Shown here in pieces: positions 7,277 to 15,079 of a stretch of DNA of 24,892 nt. Numbering within the stretch: position 1 is the first letter of the stretch; every line of letters starts with the position of its first letter. The position numbers were made by a program, and so were the translations under genes. This stretch comes from Acidimicrobiaceae bacterium UBA2093 (GTDB lineage Bacteria; Actinomycetota; Acidimicrobiia; Acidimicrobiales; Ilumatobacteraceae), in the NCBI GenBank assembly GCA_002331255.1, contig DCZD01000001.1:1-24892 (forward strand), given 5' to 3'. A model generated the notes under the pieces. The model saw nothing but the letters and a program-made list of their open reading frames with translations, made no database searches and was not told the origin of the DNA.

Positions 7277-7335
7277 GTGGCCAGCATACGAACAGGCGTG
7301 TAGCGGTATTGCGGCTCGTGTGGAAAGGTATGCAC

Positions 7336-9606
7336 ATGACTGACGCTTCGGGTCGAATTCCAGTCCGCACCGCATACCGAACCTGCCCATTGTGTGAAGC
7401 CACATGTGGCCTCGAGATTTCTGTTGATGCAAACAATCAGATTGTGCGCATCAGGGGCGACCAAGACGACGTGTTCAGCAAGGGCTTTATTTGCCCGAAA
7501 GGCAGCACGTTGAAGCAACTTCATGAGGACCCAGATCGTTTGCGTCGGCCGTTGGTGAAGCGCGACGGTCGTCATGTTGAGGTGTCGTGGGAAGAGGCAT
7601 GGGAAGTGGTGCGAGACGGTCTTGCCAGGGTGATCAAAGAACATGGCCGGTCTGCGCTCGCGGTGTACATGGGAAATCCCGGTGCACACAACCTTGCGTC
7701 GATGACGTTCAATCGTGCGGTCAACTTGGCACTTGGCTCGTTCAATCGGTTCAGTGCATCAACAGTTGACCAGATGCCAAAGCACGTGGCGGGTGGGTTC
7801 ATGTTCGGAACAGGAATAACGATTCCAGTTCCTGACATCGATCACACTGACTACTTATTGATGTTAGGCGCAAATCCGCATGCATCGAACGGAAGTCTGT
7901 GCACTGCTCCTGATTTTCCGGGACGCATGAAAGCCATCCGGGACCGTGGAGGAAAGATCGTTGTGGTCGACCCACGCCGCACGAAGACTGCCGAAGCCTC
8001 CGATGAGTGGCTGCCCATTATCCCAGGAACCGATGTCGCGTTTGTCGCCGCACTCATCAACGAGTTGTTCGCAACGGGGAAAGCCGACGTCGAATCACAT
8101 ATTCGCTCGCATGTGAACGGGTTAGACGAGTTGCGAAGCGCTGTTGCACCGTTTACGCCTGAAGTCGCAGCGGAACTCTGTGGCATCGATGCAGTGACCT
8201 GTCGACGGATCGCCGCAGAGTTATCGGCGGCACCGACAGCAGCGGTGTATGGGCGAATGGGCGTCAACACGGTTGAATTCGGCACGGCGACTGCTTGGTT
8301 GGTCGATGCATTGAATGCTGTCACTGGCAATCTCGACAAGCGTGGCGGCGCGATGTTCGCATTACCTGCTGCCGGACCAGTCACTTCTTCAGGCGGAAAG
8401 CCGGGTGGACCTGGTTTCAAAATTGGCAAGGGACACACACGGGTGCGCAAATACCCGGAAGTTTTCGGCGAGTACCCAGTTGCGGCCCTTGGTGAAGAAA
8501 TCCTCACACCTGGCGAAGGACAGATCCGAGCGCTCATCTCGCTTGCGGGAAATCCCGTGTTGTCAACGCCGAACAGCGAGCAACTGGACACGGCACTCGC
8601 AGACCTCAATTTCATGGTGAGCGTCGACATCTACTTGAACGAGACATCACGACATGCAGATGTCATCCTTCCGCCGCCCTCACAGCTTCAACGCGATCAC
8701 TACGACATCTCGCTCCTGCGCCTCGCAGTGCGAAACGTCGCCAACTACAGCCCTGCAGTGCTGCCCATGGAAGAGGGACAATGGGACGAGTGGGAAATCT
8801 TGGCGAAGCTGGCCGGCATCTTGCAGACACTCGACACTTCGGTGTCTGTCAGCGATGTCGACGAGTTAGCAGCGGCCGAGATGCTCGGTGGGCTGGTGAA
8901 GAACTCGTCGTCCAGCATCTATGGTCGCGATGTCGAGGAAATTCTGGGGCTTCTTGCTGAACAAGGACTTCGCGGACCGACGCGCATTCTGGACGTCATG
9001 TTGCAGACCGGCCCATACGGCGCAGCGTACGGATCAAACCCAGGTGGCGTGTCAGTGCGGGCTCTCATTGATTCGCCACATGGCATTGACTTCGGCCCGT
9101 TGGAACCACGCATTCCTGAGATTCTGCGTACGTCGTCGGCAAAGGTGGAACTTTGTCCTCCGTTGTTCGCCGCGAACTTGGCCAAAGTTCTCACACGTCT
9201 CAAGAAGACATCAGATGATGAGTTATTACTTGTCGGTCGTCGTCAGTTGAAGTCGAACAATTCGTGGATGCACAACATGAAGGTGCTGACCAAGGGATCG
9301 TTGTCGTGCACCTTGCAAGTTCATCCTGATGATGCAAAGCGTCTCGGTTTGGTGCACGGTTCTCAGGCGCGAGTGACAAGTCGGGTCGGTTCGCTCGTTG
9401 CTCCGGTAGAAGTAACAGACTCAGTTCGGTCAGGTGTGGTGAGCTTGCCGCACGGCTGGGGGCACAATGTGAGTGGCACGAAGATGTCGGTAGCAGCAGA
9501 GAAGCCAGGAGTGAACAGCAACATCCTCACTGATGATGAGCGCATCGATGAATTGTCGGGAAATGCTGTGTTGAACGCCATTCCCGTCACTGTTCACTCG
9601 ATGTAG
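7336..9606 (+). CDS. Molybdopterin-dependent oxidoreductase with 4Fe-4S domain
   Basis: A 756-residue DMSO-reductase-superfamily catalytic subunit. An N-terminal Fe-S domain has Cys17-x2-Cys20-x3-Cys24 and Cys53 (CPKGS). The molybdopterin domains follow (VVDPRRTKTAEASDEWLPIIPGTD near 211-233; VYGRMGVNTVEFGTATAWLVDALNAV near 298), and a C-terminal dinucleotide-binding domain (about 625-756) includes LVGRRQLKSNNSWMHN. The metal-ligand region reads NRFSASTVDQMPKHVAGG (137-154), without Cys or Sec; Asp145 or a nearby Ser may be the ligand. There is no Tat signal and no electron-transfer partner beside it, so it is probably cytoplasmic. The ATG at 7336 is chosen because AAGG lies seven bases ahead; an ATG at 7330 is the alternative. 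The substrate cannot be named. Confidence 0.87.
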   Translation: MTDASGRIPVRTAYRTCPLCEATCGLEISVDANNQIVRIRGDQDDVFSKGFICPKGSTLKQLHEDPDRLRRPLVKRDGRHVEVSWEEAWEVVRDGLARVIKEHGRSALAVYMGNPGAHNLASMTFNRAVNLALGSFNRFSASTVDQMPKHVAGGFMFGTGITIPVPDIDHTDYLLMLGANPHASNGSLCTAPDFPGRMKAIRDRGGKIVVVDPRRTKTAEASDEWLPIIPGTDVAFVAALINELFATGKADVESHIRSHVNGLDELRSAVAPFTPEVAAELCGIDAVTCRRIAAELSAAPTAAVYGRMGVNTVEFGTATAWLVDALNAVTGNLDKRGGAMFALPAAGPVTSSGGKPGGPGFKIGKGHTRVRKYPEVFGEYPVAALGEEILTPGEGQIRALISLAGNPVLSTPNSEQLDTALADLNFMVSVDIYLNETSRHADVILPPPSQLQRDHYDISLLRLAVRNVANYSPAVLPMEEGQWDEWEILAKLAGILQTLDTSVSVSDVDELAAAEMLGGLVKNSSSSIYGRDVEEILGLLAEQGLRGPTRILDVMLQTGPYGAAYGSNPGGVSVRALIDSPHGIDFGPLEPRIPEILRTSSAKVELCPPLFAANLAKVLTRLKKTSDDELLLVGRRQLKSNNSWMHNMKVLTKGSLSCTLQVHPDDAKRLGLVHGSQARVTSRVGSLVAPVEVTDSVRSGVVSLPHGWGHNVSGTKMSVAAEKPGVNSNILTDDERIDELSGNAVLNAIPVTVHSM

Positions 9607-9619
9607 CGAATCATTCGCG

Positions 9620-9715
9620 TCGTCCACAGGTAACTCACAACGTCATCCCCTAAATCAGTGGGGAATTCCACAAAACAATTGTGGAATTCACACCGTTGTC
9701 CACTTCCAATCCACA
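9620..9715. promoter_or_regulatory. Cluster of DnaA-box-like sites (TCCACA cores)
   Basis: TCGTCCACA (9620-9628), AATTCCACA (9664-9672), its reverse complement at 9680-9688, TTGTCCACT (9696-9704) and CAATCCACA (9707-9715) lie within 96 bp. Two are one mismatch from the actinobacterial-type box TTGTCCACA; the others keep the TCCACA core. No dnaA, dnaN or gyrB is nearby, so this is not an obvious oriC. A control site ahead of nrdJ, or chance, are both open. Confidence 0.35.
9663..9689. repeat. Perfect 11-bp inverted repeat
   Basis: GAATTCCACAA (9663-9673) and TTGTGGAATTC (9679-9689) flank a 5-nt spacer. It lies 57 bp after the oxidoreductase stop, is AT-rich and has no T tract, so it could be a weak terminator or an operator. 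It also supplies two of the TCCACA cores. Confidence 0.6.
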
Positions 9716-10003
9716 ACACTTCTCTCGTATCGTTGCGCCCGCAGTCGACTCCGAGGTCGGGTACGCATGGACGATGGATGGCTGGATGCGAGAGGGGATC
9801 AACATGATTTCGAATTCGTGCGGCGAGCGACGCATGGCGACGTCGCCGAAGCCACTCATGGGACTGGGCGGTCCTGAACCTATGGATTCGGCCTTCGGGG
9901 TCGTTCTGTGCGTAAAAAGGGTCTCGTCGGGGGGTCTTTTCGGGGTGCCCCGGAGCTTTGTTTCAAACCCCTGTCAGATAAGGGAAAGATTTCTTGAGGG
10001 TCG
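9716..10003. other. Gene-free stretch with no assigned function
   Basis: This part of the 9607-10254 gap holds no recognisable gene. It has a short GC hairpin (CGGGGTGCCCCG, 9941-9952) and a G-rich run near 9927-9945. A 67-codon frame with ATG at 9804 and GAGGGG ahead is open, but its product resembles nothing I know. No tRNA, tmRNA or RNase P RNA features were found. Confidence 0.4.
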
Positions 10004-10033
10004 TTGACATGGATGTAACTACGGTGCTGTAAT
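10004..10033 (+). promoter_or_regulatory. nrdJ promoter
   Basis: TTGACA (10004-10009), an 18-bp spacer and TGTAAT (10028-10033) make a near-consensus housekeeping promoter. Transcription would begin near 10040, giving a leader of about 215 nt before nrdJ. A NrdR-like box starts two bases after the -10. Confidence 0.65.
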
Positions 10034-10034
10034 C

Positions 10035-10050
10035 TCCCAACCTCTTGTGG
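10035..10050. promoter_or_regulatory. NrdR-box-like site 1
   Basis: TCCCAACCTCTTGTGG matches the reverse complement of site 2 at 12 of 16 positions. It covers the expected transcription start. Its left half is degenerate and its right half (CTTGTGG) is good. Confidence 0.5.
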
Positions 10051-10076
10051 TGAAACCAGAAATGGGGGAGGGATAA

Positions 10077-10092
10077 CCACAAGATGTAGTGG
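10077..10092. promoter_or_regulatory. NrdR-box-like site 2
   Basis: CCACAAGATGTAGTGG is an imperfect palindrome of the form CAC-N8-GTG. It matches the generic NrdR box ACACAATATATTGTGT at 11 of 16 positions. Its centre is 42 bp from that of site 1, four helical turns. Confidence 0.65.
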
Positions 10093-10175
10093 TCGGGCCA
10101 ATTGGCCTGCCGGTGGCCTCTCAGGGCCTCGGTGGGACGGTGACCAAGCCGCTCTACACGGTGACGATGCCGACC
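10091..10175 (+). ncRNA. Candidate structured 5' leader of nrdJ
   Basis: GGTCGG (10091-10096) can pair with CCGACC (10170-10175) to enclose a multibranch region. Inside, GGCC-AATT-GGCC (10096-10107) is one hairpin and GGCC-TCTCAG-GGCC (10115-10128), extended by CCG/CGG, is another; the first shares base 10096 with the outer stem. CGGTGAC occurs twice (from 10138 and 10159). I do not see the cobalamin riboswitch B12 box. An 'nrdJ' leader RNA motif has been described from comparative genomics (from memory); membership is untested. Confidence 0.4.
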
Positions 10176-10254
10176 CATCGACACCACAAACGCCCAGTCC
10201 ACATACAAGTTCGCGGCTTCATCGCCACAACAATTCGCTTACAAGGAGAACAAC

Positions 10255-13086
10255 ATGTCACTCGCACCGGATCGTCTCGCCATTGGCATCCGACGCCACT
10301 TCACCACTCCAGGCGTACATCCGTACGACGAGGTGCAGTGGGAGCATCGTGACGCACGCATCAGCAACTGGAAAGACGGCTCTGTCGCTTTCGAGCAGTT
10401 GGGCGTCGAGTTTCCCGTCGACTGGTCGTTGAACGCCACCAACATCGTGGCGCAGAAGTACTTCCGCGGAACCCCCGGCACGCCCGAGCGCGAACACTCC
10501 CTTCGTCAGGTCATCGATCGTGTTGCCGACACGATCACCACGTGGGGCAGCGAAGGCGGATATTTCGTCGATACTGAGGAGGCCGAGACTTTCCGCAACG
10601 AGCTGAAGTACATCCTCGTGACTCAGCGCGCCGCGTTCAACTCGCCTGTGTGGTTCAACATTGGTGTGGCCGGCGTGCCGCAGCAAGCAAGTGCGTGCTT
10701 CATCTTGTCGGTCGAAGACACCATGAATGACATCTTGAATTGGTACCGCGAAGAGGGCGTCATCTTCAAAGGTGGCTCGGGTTCGGGAATCAATCTCTCG
10801 CGTATCCGCAGCAGCGCCGAAATACTCCAGGGCGGTGGAACTGCTTCTGGCCCGGTGTCGTTCATGCGCGGTGCCGATGCATCTGCTGGCACCATCAAGT
10901 CTGGTGGCAAGACGCGCCGTGCAGCAAAGATGGTCATCCTCAACGCTGAACATCCCGACGTCGAAGAGTTCATCTGGTGCAAGGTCAAGGAAGAGCGCAA
11001 GGCGCGCGCGTTGCGCGATGCCGGCTTCGACATGGACCTCGATGGCGCCGACTCGTTCAGCATTCAGTATCAGAACGCCAACAACTCGGTGCGAGTTACC
11101 GATGATTTCATGCAGGCAGTCAAGGAAGATCGCGACTGGAACCTGAAGGCCGTCACCGACGGTCGCACGGTCCGCACCATTCGTGCGCGCGATCTGTGGC
11201 GCCAAATTGCTGAAGCATCATGGGAGTGCGCAGACCCAGGTCTGCAGTTCGACACCACGATCAACAAGTGGCACACCGCCCATGCAACGGGTCGCATCAA
11301 CGGCTCGAACCCGTGCAGTGAGTACATGCACATCGACAACTCAGCATGCAACCTTGCATCTATCAACTTGCTGAAGTACCTCGGCAACGACGATGTGTTC
11401 GACACCGAGGCTTACAAGCGCACCATCGAAGTGGTATTCACCGCGCAGGAAATCCTCGTTGGTCGTGCCGACTACCCGACAGAGAAGATCGGCGAGAACA
11501 GCCGCATCTTCCGTCAGCTCGGTCTTGGTTACGCGAACCTTGGTGCTTTGCTCATGGCGCTCGGCATGCCGTACGACTCCGATGGTGGTCGTGCATGGTC
11601 TGGTGCTCTCACCTCGCTCATGACTGGTCACGCCTACGCCACCAGCGCTCGTATCGCCAGCCGCATGGGGCCCTTTGCCGGTTTCGCTGAGAACGAGCGG
11701 TACATGTTGAACGTGTTGCGTATGCACCGCGACGAGAACGCGAAGATCAAAGACGTTGACGTCGTGCAGCCAGACCTCGTTTACGCAGCCACCGAGGCGT
11801 GGGACTTGGCTGTTCGTGACGGTGAAGAGTACGGCGTGCGTAACTCGCAGTCCACAGTGCTCGCACCGACGGGAACCATTGGTCTCATGATGGACTGTGA
11901 CACCACCGGAATCGAGCCCGATCTTGGTCTCGTGAAGTTCAAGAAACTTGTTGGTGGTGGCAACATGCAAATTGTCAACCAGACGGTTCCGCGTGCACTG
12001 AAGCGCCTCAACTACGAGGGTCCCGTTGTTGATCGCATCATCGACTACATCGACAAGAACAAGTCCATCGTGGGCTCGCCCGACTTGAAGCCCGAGCACC
12101 TGCCGGTGTTCGCATGCTCCATGGGTGATAACACGATTCACTACGAGGGTCACGTGCGCATGATGGCTGCGGCGCAGCCGTTCCTCTCGGGTGCCATCTC
12201 AAAGACTGTCAACATGCCCGAAGAAGCCTCTGTCGAGGACATCGAGAAGTTGCACATGTTGTCGTGGGAACTTGGCATCAAGGCTGTCGCCATCTACCGC
12301 GATAACTGCAAGGTCGGCCAGCCTCTGTCCACCGCCAAGAAGGATGACAACAAGGATGACGCTCCAGTAGTGGCAGCCACACAAGTCATTGAGCGTGTTG
12401 TCGAGAAAGTCGTCACCAAGCCGGTGCGTCAGAAGTTGCCGCGCTCACGTCGTGGTCGCACCTTCGAGTTCCGCGTTGCGGACTGCAAAGGTTTTGCGAA
12501 TATCGGTGAGTACGAGGACGGTCGTCCTGGTGAGGTATTCCTCACCGTGTCGAAGCAGGGCTCGACCCTGAGCGGCATCATGGATGCGTTCGCCAAGTCC
12601 ATCTCGTACGGTCTGCAGTACGGAGTTCCGTTGCGCGCCTTCGTCGAGGCATTCACCAACATGCGCTTCGAGCCTGCCGGCATGACCGACGACCCGGACA
12701 TCCGCATCGCGTCCTCGATCATGGACTACCTCTTCCGTCGCCTCGCGCTTGAGTACTTGACATACGACGAGCGTGCCGAGTTGGGCATCTTCAGCCGCGA
12801 TGAGCGTCTGCAGCCGACCCTGCCAGGTGTCGAAGAGAGTGTCTTTGAGACATCGATGGGTTCCGAAGTTGTCGCCGACCCGAAGACCATTCCGTCCGCA
12901 TCCGAACTCAGTCAGCAGATCGAGCTTGGTCTCGCTCCGACGGCGCCGAGCACGGATCACTCGCCAGCAGGAGGCATCGCACGTCATAGTGATGCGCCGA
13001 TGTGCTTCCAGTGCGGCGTGCAGATGAACCGTGCAGGTTCATGCCATGCGTGCCCGTCATGCGGAAGCACAAGCGGCTGTAGCTGA
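10255..13086 (+). CDS. nrdJ: Vitamin B12-dependent (class II) ribonucleotide reductase NrdJ
   Basis: Reduces ribonucleotides to deoxyribonucleotides using adenosylcobalamin to make the active-site thiyl radical. The 943-residue length fits the long actinobacterial class II enzymes. AFNSPVWFN is at 127-135. Cys148 and Cys365 are the candidate redox pair, and Asn352, Cys354 and Glu356 in NPCSEY form the radical/substrate site; the 11-residue Cys354-Cys365 spacing matches the family. APTGTIG lies near 538. The C-terminus ends in a Cys-rich module (Cys917, 920, 930, 933, 936, 942), probably the reducing/zinc tail. AAGGAG at 10243-10248 fixes the ATG. C-ending codons are frequent, as in highly expressed genes. 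A NrdR-box-like pair lies at its promoter. No class I or III reductase is in the window. Confidence 0.97.
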   Translation: MSLAPDRLAIGIRRHFTTPGVHPYDEVQWEHRDARISNWKDGSVAFEQLGVEFPVDWSLNATNIVAQKYFRGTPGTPEREHSLRQVIDRVADTITTWGSEGGYFVDTEEAETFRNELKYILVTQRAAFNSPVWFNIGVAGVPQQASACFILSVEDTMNDILNWYREEGVIFKGGSGSGINLSRIRSSAEILQGGGTASGPVSFMRGADASAGTIKSGGKTRRAAKMVILNAEHPDVEEFIWCKVKEERKARALRDAGFDMDLDGADSFSIQYQNANNSVRVTDDFMQAVKEDRDWNLKAVTDGRTVRTIRARDLWRQIAEASWECADPGLQFDTTINKWHTAHATGRINGSNPCSEYMHIDNSACNLASINLLKYLGNDDVFDTEAYKRTIEVVFTAQEILVGRADYPTEKIGENSRIFRQLGLGYANLGALLMALGMPYDSDGGRAWSGALTSLMTGHAYATSARIASRMGPFAGFAENERYMLNVLRMHRDENAKIKDVDVVQPDLVYAATEAWDLAVRDGEEYGVRNSQSTVLAPTGTIGLMMDCDTTGIEPDLGLVKFKKLVGGGNMQIVNQTVPRALKRLNYEGPVVDRIIDYIDKNKSIVGSPDLKPEHLPVFACSMGDNTIHYEGHVRMMAAAQPFLSGAISKTVNMPEEASVEDIEKLHMLSWELGIKAVAIYRDNCKVGQPLSTAKKDDNKDDAPVVAATQVIERVVEKVVTKPVRQKLPRSRRGRTFEFRVADCKGFANIGEYEDGRPGEVFLTVSKQGSTLSGIMDAFAKSISYGLQYGVPLRAFVEAFTNMRFEPAGMTDDPDIRIASSIMDYLFRRLALEYLTYDERAELGIFSRDERLQPTLPGVEESVFETSMGSEVVADPKTIPSASELSQQIELGLAPTAPSTDHSPAGGIARHSDAPMCFQCGVQMNRAGSCHACPSCGSTSGCS

Positions 13087-13105
13087 CGAGAGTCAAATAC
13101 GAGTG

Positions 13106-13135
13106 CAAAGCCCCGGCCAATGTGCCGGGGCTTTG
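13106..13135. terminator. Bidirectional terminator between nrdJ and acr3
   Basis: CAAAGCCCCGGC (13106-13117) pairs perfectly with GCCGGGGCTTTG (13124-13135) around a 6-nt loop. The stem ends in CTTTGT on the plus strand and symmetrically on the minus strand. It lies 20 bp after the nrdJ stop and 6 bp after the acr3 stop, so it can serve both converging units. Confidence 0.88.
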
Positions 13136-13140
13136 TCGTG

Positions 13141-14181
13141 TCAGGAGAGAGTGCGTCGTGCGCGAGCCACGTAGACAAGCGCGAGCAGAACGGGTACTTC
13201 AATGAGAGGCCCGACCACGCCGGCAAGTGCTTCGCCCGATGTCACGCCGAACACGGCAATGTTCACTGCAATCGCTAGCTCGAAGTTGTTACCTGCAGAG
13301 GTGAATGCAACTGACACCGCCGCTGGATAACCGAGGTTCATGCGCCGCGCAATCTCGAATGCCACGAACCACATGATGAGGAAGTAGGCGAGTAGTGGTA
13401 GCGCGATTCGAACGACATCCCATGGTTCGTTGCGAATCTGTTCGCCTTGAAGCGCAAACAAGATCACGACAGTGAACAACAACCCGTACAACGCAAATGG
13501 ACCGATACGAGGCACGAAAACCGACTCATACCATGTCGTTCCGCGGCGCTTCTCGAGGACCGTGCGGGTGAGATAGCCCGCGATTAGAGGCACCCCGAGA
13601 AAGATGAGTACCGACTTGGCAATTTCCCAGATGGTGATGTCGATCTCGGCCGTGTCCAGCCCGAGCCAGCCGGGAAGTGTCTTCAAATAGAAGTACCCGA
13701 GGAGCGAGAACAAAACGACTTGAAGGAAGGCATTGATGGCCACGAGTACCGCGGCGATCTCGTTGTCGCCCTGAGCAAGATCAATCCAGATAATGACCAT
13801 TGCAATACATGGCGCGAGACCGACAATGACGAGGCCCGTGCGGTATGACGGATTGTCGGCAAGGAATACCCAGGCGAGGGCAAACATGAGGAGCGGGCCG
13901 ACAACCCAATTCATGATGAGCGTGATGATGAATGGTCGTCGGTTGGTGAGCGTCGAGCCGAGCGAGCGATATCGCACCTTGGCGAGCACTGGGTACATCA
14001 TCACCAGCAATCCGAGTGCGATCGGAAGTGACACCGTGTCGATCTTCACACGATTCAACGTGGTGTCTAGATTGTCGATTGATGACCCAAGAACAAGCCC
14101 CGCGATGATTGCGAGCCCGATCCAGACCGGCAAGTTGCGGTCGAGACGGGAGAGCTGTTTGTCGCCACTGGGCGTTGTCAT
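13141..14181 (-). CDS. acr3: Arsenite efflux transporter Acr3
   Basis: Inner-membrane arsenite exporter of the ACR3 (BASS-related) family, 346 residues with about ten hydrophobic helices. Family markers are MYPVLAKVRY (about 62-71) and GLAPCIAMVIIWIDLAQGD, with the conserved Cys in the PC motif of the fourth helix. AINAFLQVVLF and, near the C-terminus, SAGNNFELAIAV are also typical. The ATG overlaps the arsC stop (ATGA), so the two are translationally coupled. It is the last gene of the arsenic operon and ends at the shared terminator. Confidence 0.93.
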   Translation of the reverse strand: MTTPSGDKQLSRLDRNLPVWIGLAIIAGLVLGSSIDNLDTTLNRVKIDTVSLPIALGLLVMMYPVLAKVRYRSLGSTLTNRRPFIITLIMNWVVGPLLMFALAWVFLADNPSYRTGLVIVGLAPCIAMVIIWIDLAQGDNEIAAVLVAINAFLQVVLFSLLGYFYLKTLPGWLGLDTAEIDITIWEIAKSVLIFLGVPLIAGYLTRTVLEKRRGTTWYESVFVPRIGPFALYGLLFTVVILFALQGEQIRNEPWDVVRIALPLLAYFLIMWFVAFEIARRMNLGYPAAVSVAFTSAGNNFELAIAVNIAVFGVTSGEALAGVVGPLIEVPVLLALVYVARARRTLS

Positions 14182-14603
14182 GATGCGATGCGTCCTTCTT
14201 GTCGAAGTCGGTCAATGAACTCGTCGACAAGCGTGGCAATGTCGTCTCGTATTCCTCGCACTGTCTCTATGCCTTGGCCAGCGGGGTCGCTGAGGGGCCA
14301 GTCGAGGTACTCGACGCCGGGGAGAATTGGGCATGAGTCGCCGCAGCCCATGGAGATGACAAAGTCAGTGCCATGAACCATGTCATTGGTCAACTTCTTC
14401 GGAGTCGCCTTCTGAGATGACAAGTCGATGCCCAATTCGAGCATGGCATCGATGACCAGTGGGTTAATCGAGTCAGCTGGAGCCGTGCCTGCAGAACGTA
14501 CATCGACCGACGCACCTGCACGACTCATAAGCAGTGCAGCGGCCATCTGCGACCGCCCTGCGTTGTGCACGCAGAGAAAGAGGACCCGAGGGGGTGTCAG
14601 CAA
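14178..14603 (-). CDS. arsC: Arsenate reductase ArsC (LMW-phosphatase type)
   Basis: Reduces arsenate to arsenite, which Acr3 exports. It has 141 residues from a TTG at 14603, the usual length for the family. The anion-binding P-loop is CVHNAGR (Cys11-Arg17). Cys87 and Cys91 in MGCGDSCP are the candidate relay thiols, and DWPLSDPAGQG is the conserved Asp loop. A GTG or ATG farther upstream would add up to 36 residues overlapping arsI. TTG is preferred because MLTPPRVLFLCVHN is a normal N-terminus and the start overlaps the arsI stop region by 7 bp. Whether thioredoxin or mycothiol/mycoredoxin regenerates it cannot be read from sequence. Confidence 0.9.
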   Translation of the reverse strand: MLTPPRVLFLCVHNAGRSQMAAALLMSRAGASVDVRSAGTAPADSINPLVIDAMLELGIDLSSQKATPKKLTNDMVHGTDFVISMGCGDSCPILPGVEYLDWPLSDPAGQGIETVRGIRDDIATLVDEFIDRLRQEGRIAS

Positions 14604-15043
14604 CAGGCGTTCGTCTTGAGCGACACGGCCTGAGCGGTGTCGGTGGCGCAACACTCCGAGTCTTCGACTCGCATGGCTTCGGCATCGGCAAGCACCGAAT
14701 AGACCTCCCACGGCTCTCCATCGGGAGCGTTCACCCAGACCTTGTCCTGAACTGCGTAGCAGCAGGTGGTCTGCTCTTCGATGTCTGTGGCGAGTCCGGC
14801 GGACTGCAGCTGCGTGATGGCGTCTTGCACCAACTGAGTGTTCTCGACTTCGACACCTAGGTGGTTCAGTGAGCCGGGCTCACCGTCTCCTTCAATGAGT
14901 ACCAACTTCAAGGGCGGATTCACGATCGCAAAATTGGCATAACCATCACGGACTTTTGCTGGTGCGGTGTTGAACAGCTGTGAGTAGAAGTGAATCGCCT
15001 CAGCGAGATTTGAGACATTGAGTGCAAGCTGGACTCGTGACAT
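14597..15043 (-). CDS. arsI: ArsI/CadI-family VOC protein (arsenic operon)
   Basis: A 148-residue protein of the vicinal-oxygen-chelate/glyoxalase fold. ArsI members are Fe(II)-dependent dioxygenases that cleave the C-As bond of trivalent organoarsenicals. The related mycobacterial CadI is induced by metals. MSRVQLALNVSNL opens the fold, and Gln5, His61 and Glu113 (EPWEVY) occupy the metal-ligand positions. The substrate Cys pair is Cys94-Cys95 in TTCCYAVQDKVWV. Two further Cys pairs lie in the tail (131-132 and the last two residues). AGGAG precedes the ATG by six bases. The gene leads an operon with arsC and acr3. The choice between C-As lyase and CadI-like function is open. Confidence 0.85.
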   Translation of the reverse strand: MSRVQLALNVSNLAEAIHFYSQLFNTAPAKVRDGYANFAIVNPPLKLVLIEGDGEPGSLNHLGVEVENTQLVQDAITQLQSAGLATDIEEQTTCCYAVQDKVWVNAPDGEPWEVYSVLADAEAMRVEDSECCATDTAQAVSLKTNACC

Positions 15044-15079
15044 GTGAAACTCCTCGTCAGGGGTACACGTTCAAACTAC

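Noticed and set aside
9620..9715. Chromosomal replication origin
   Set aside because: DnaA-like boxes are present, but no dnaA, dnaN, gyrB, parAB or rpmH is nearby and no AT-rich unwinding region is evident.
9681..10007. 108-codon frame in the nrdJ upstream gap
   Set aside because: No recognisable motif, odd composition, and it starts inside the inverted repeat. It ends within the nrdJ promoter.
10040..10254. Cobalamin riboswitch ahead of nrdJ
   Set aside because: No B12 box (AGYCAGGARRCCUGCC-like) or matching core was found, and B12 riboswitches usually repress B12-independent enzymes.
11341..12153. 270-codon minus-strand frame within nrdJ
   Set aside because: Shadow of nrdJ caused by its codon bias; the opposite strand has catalytic motifs.
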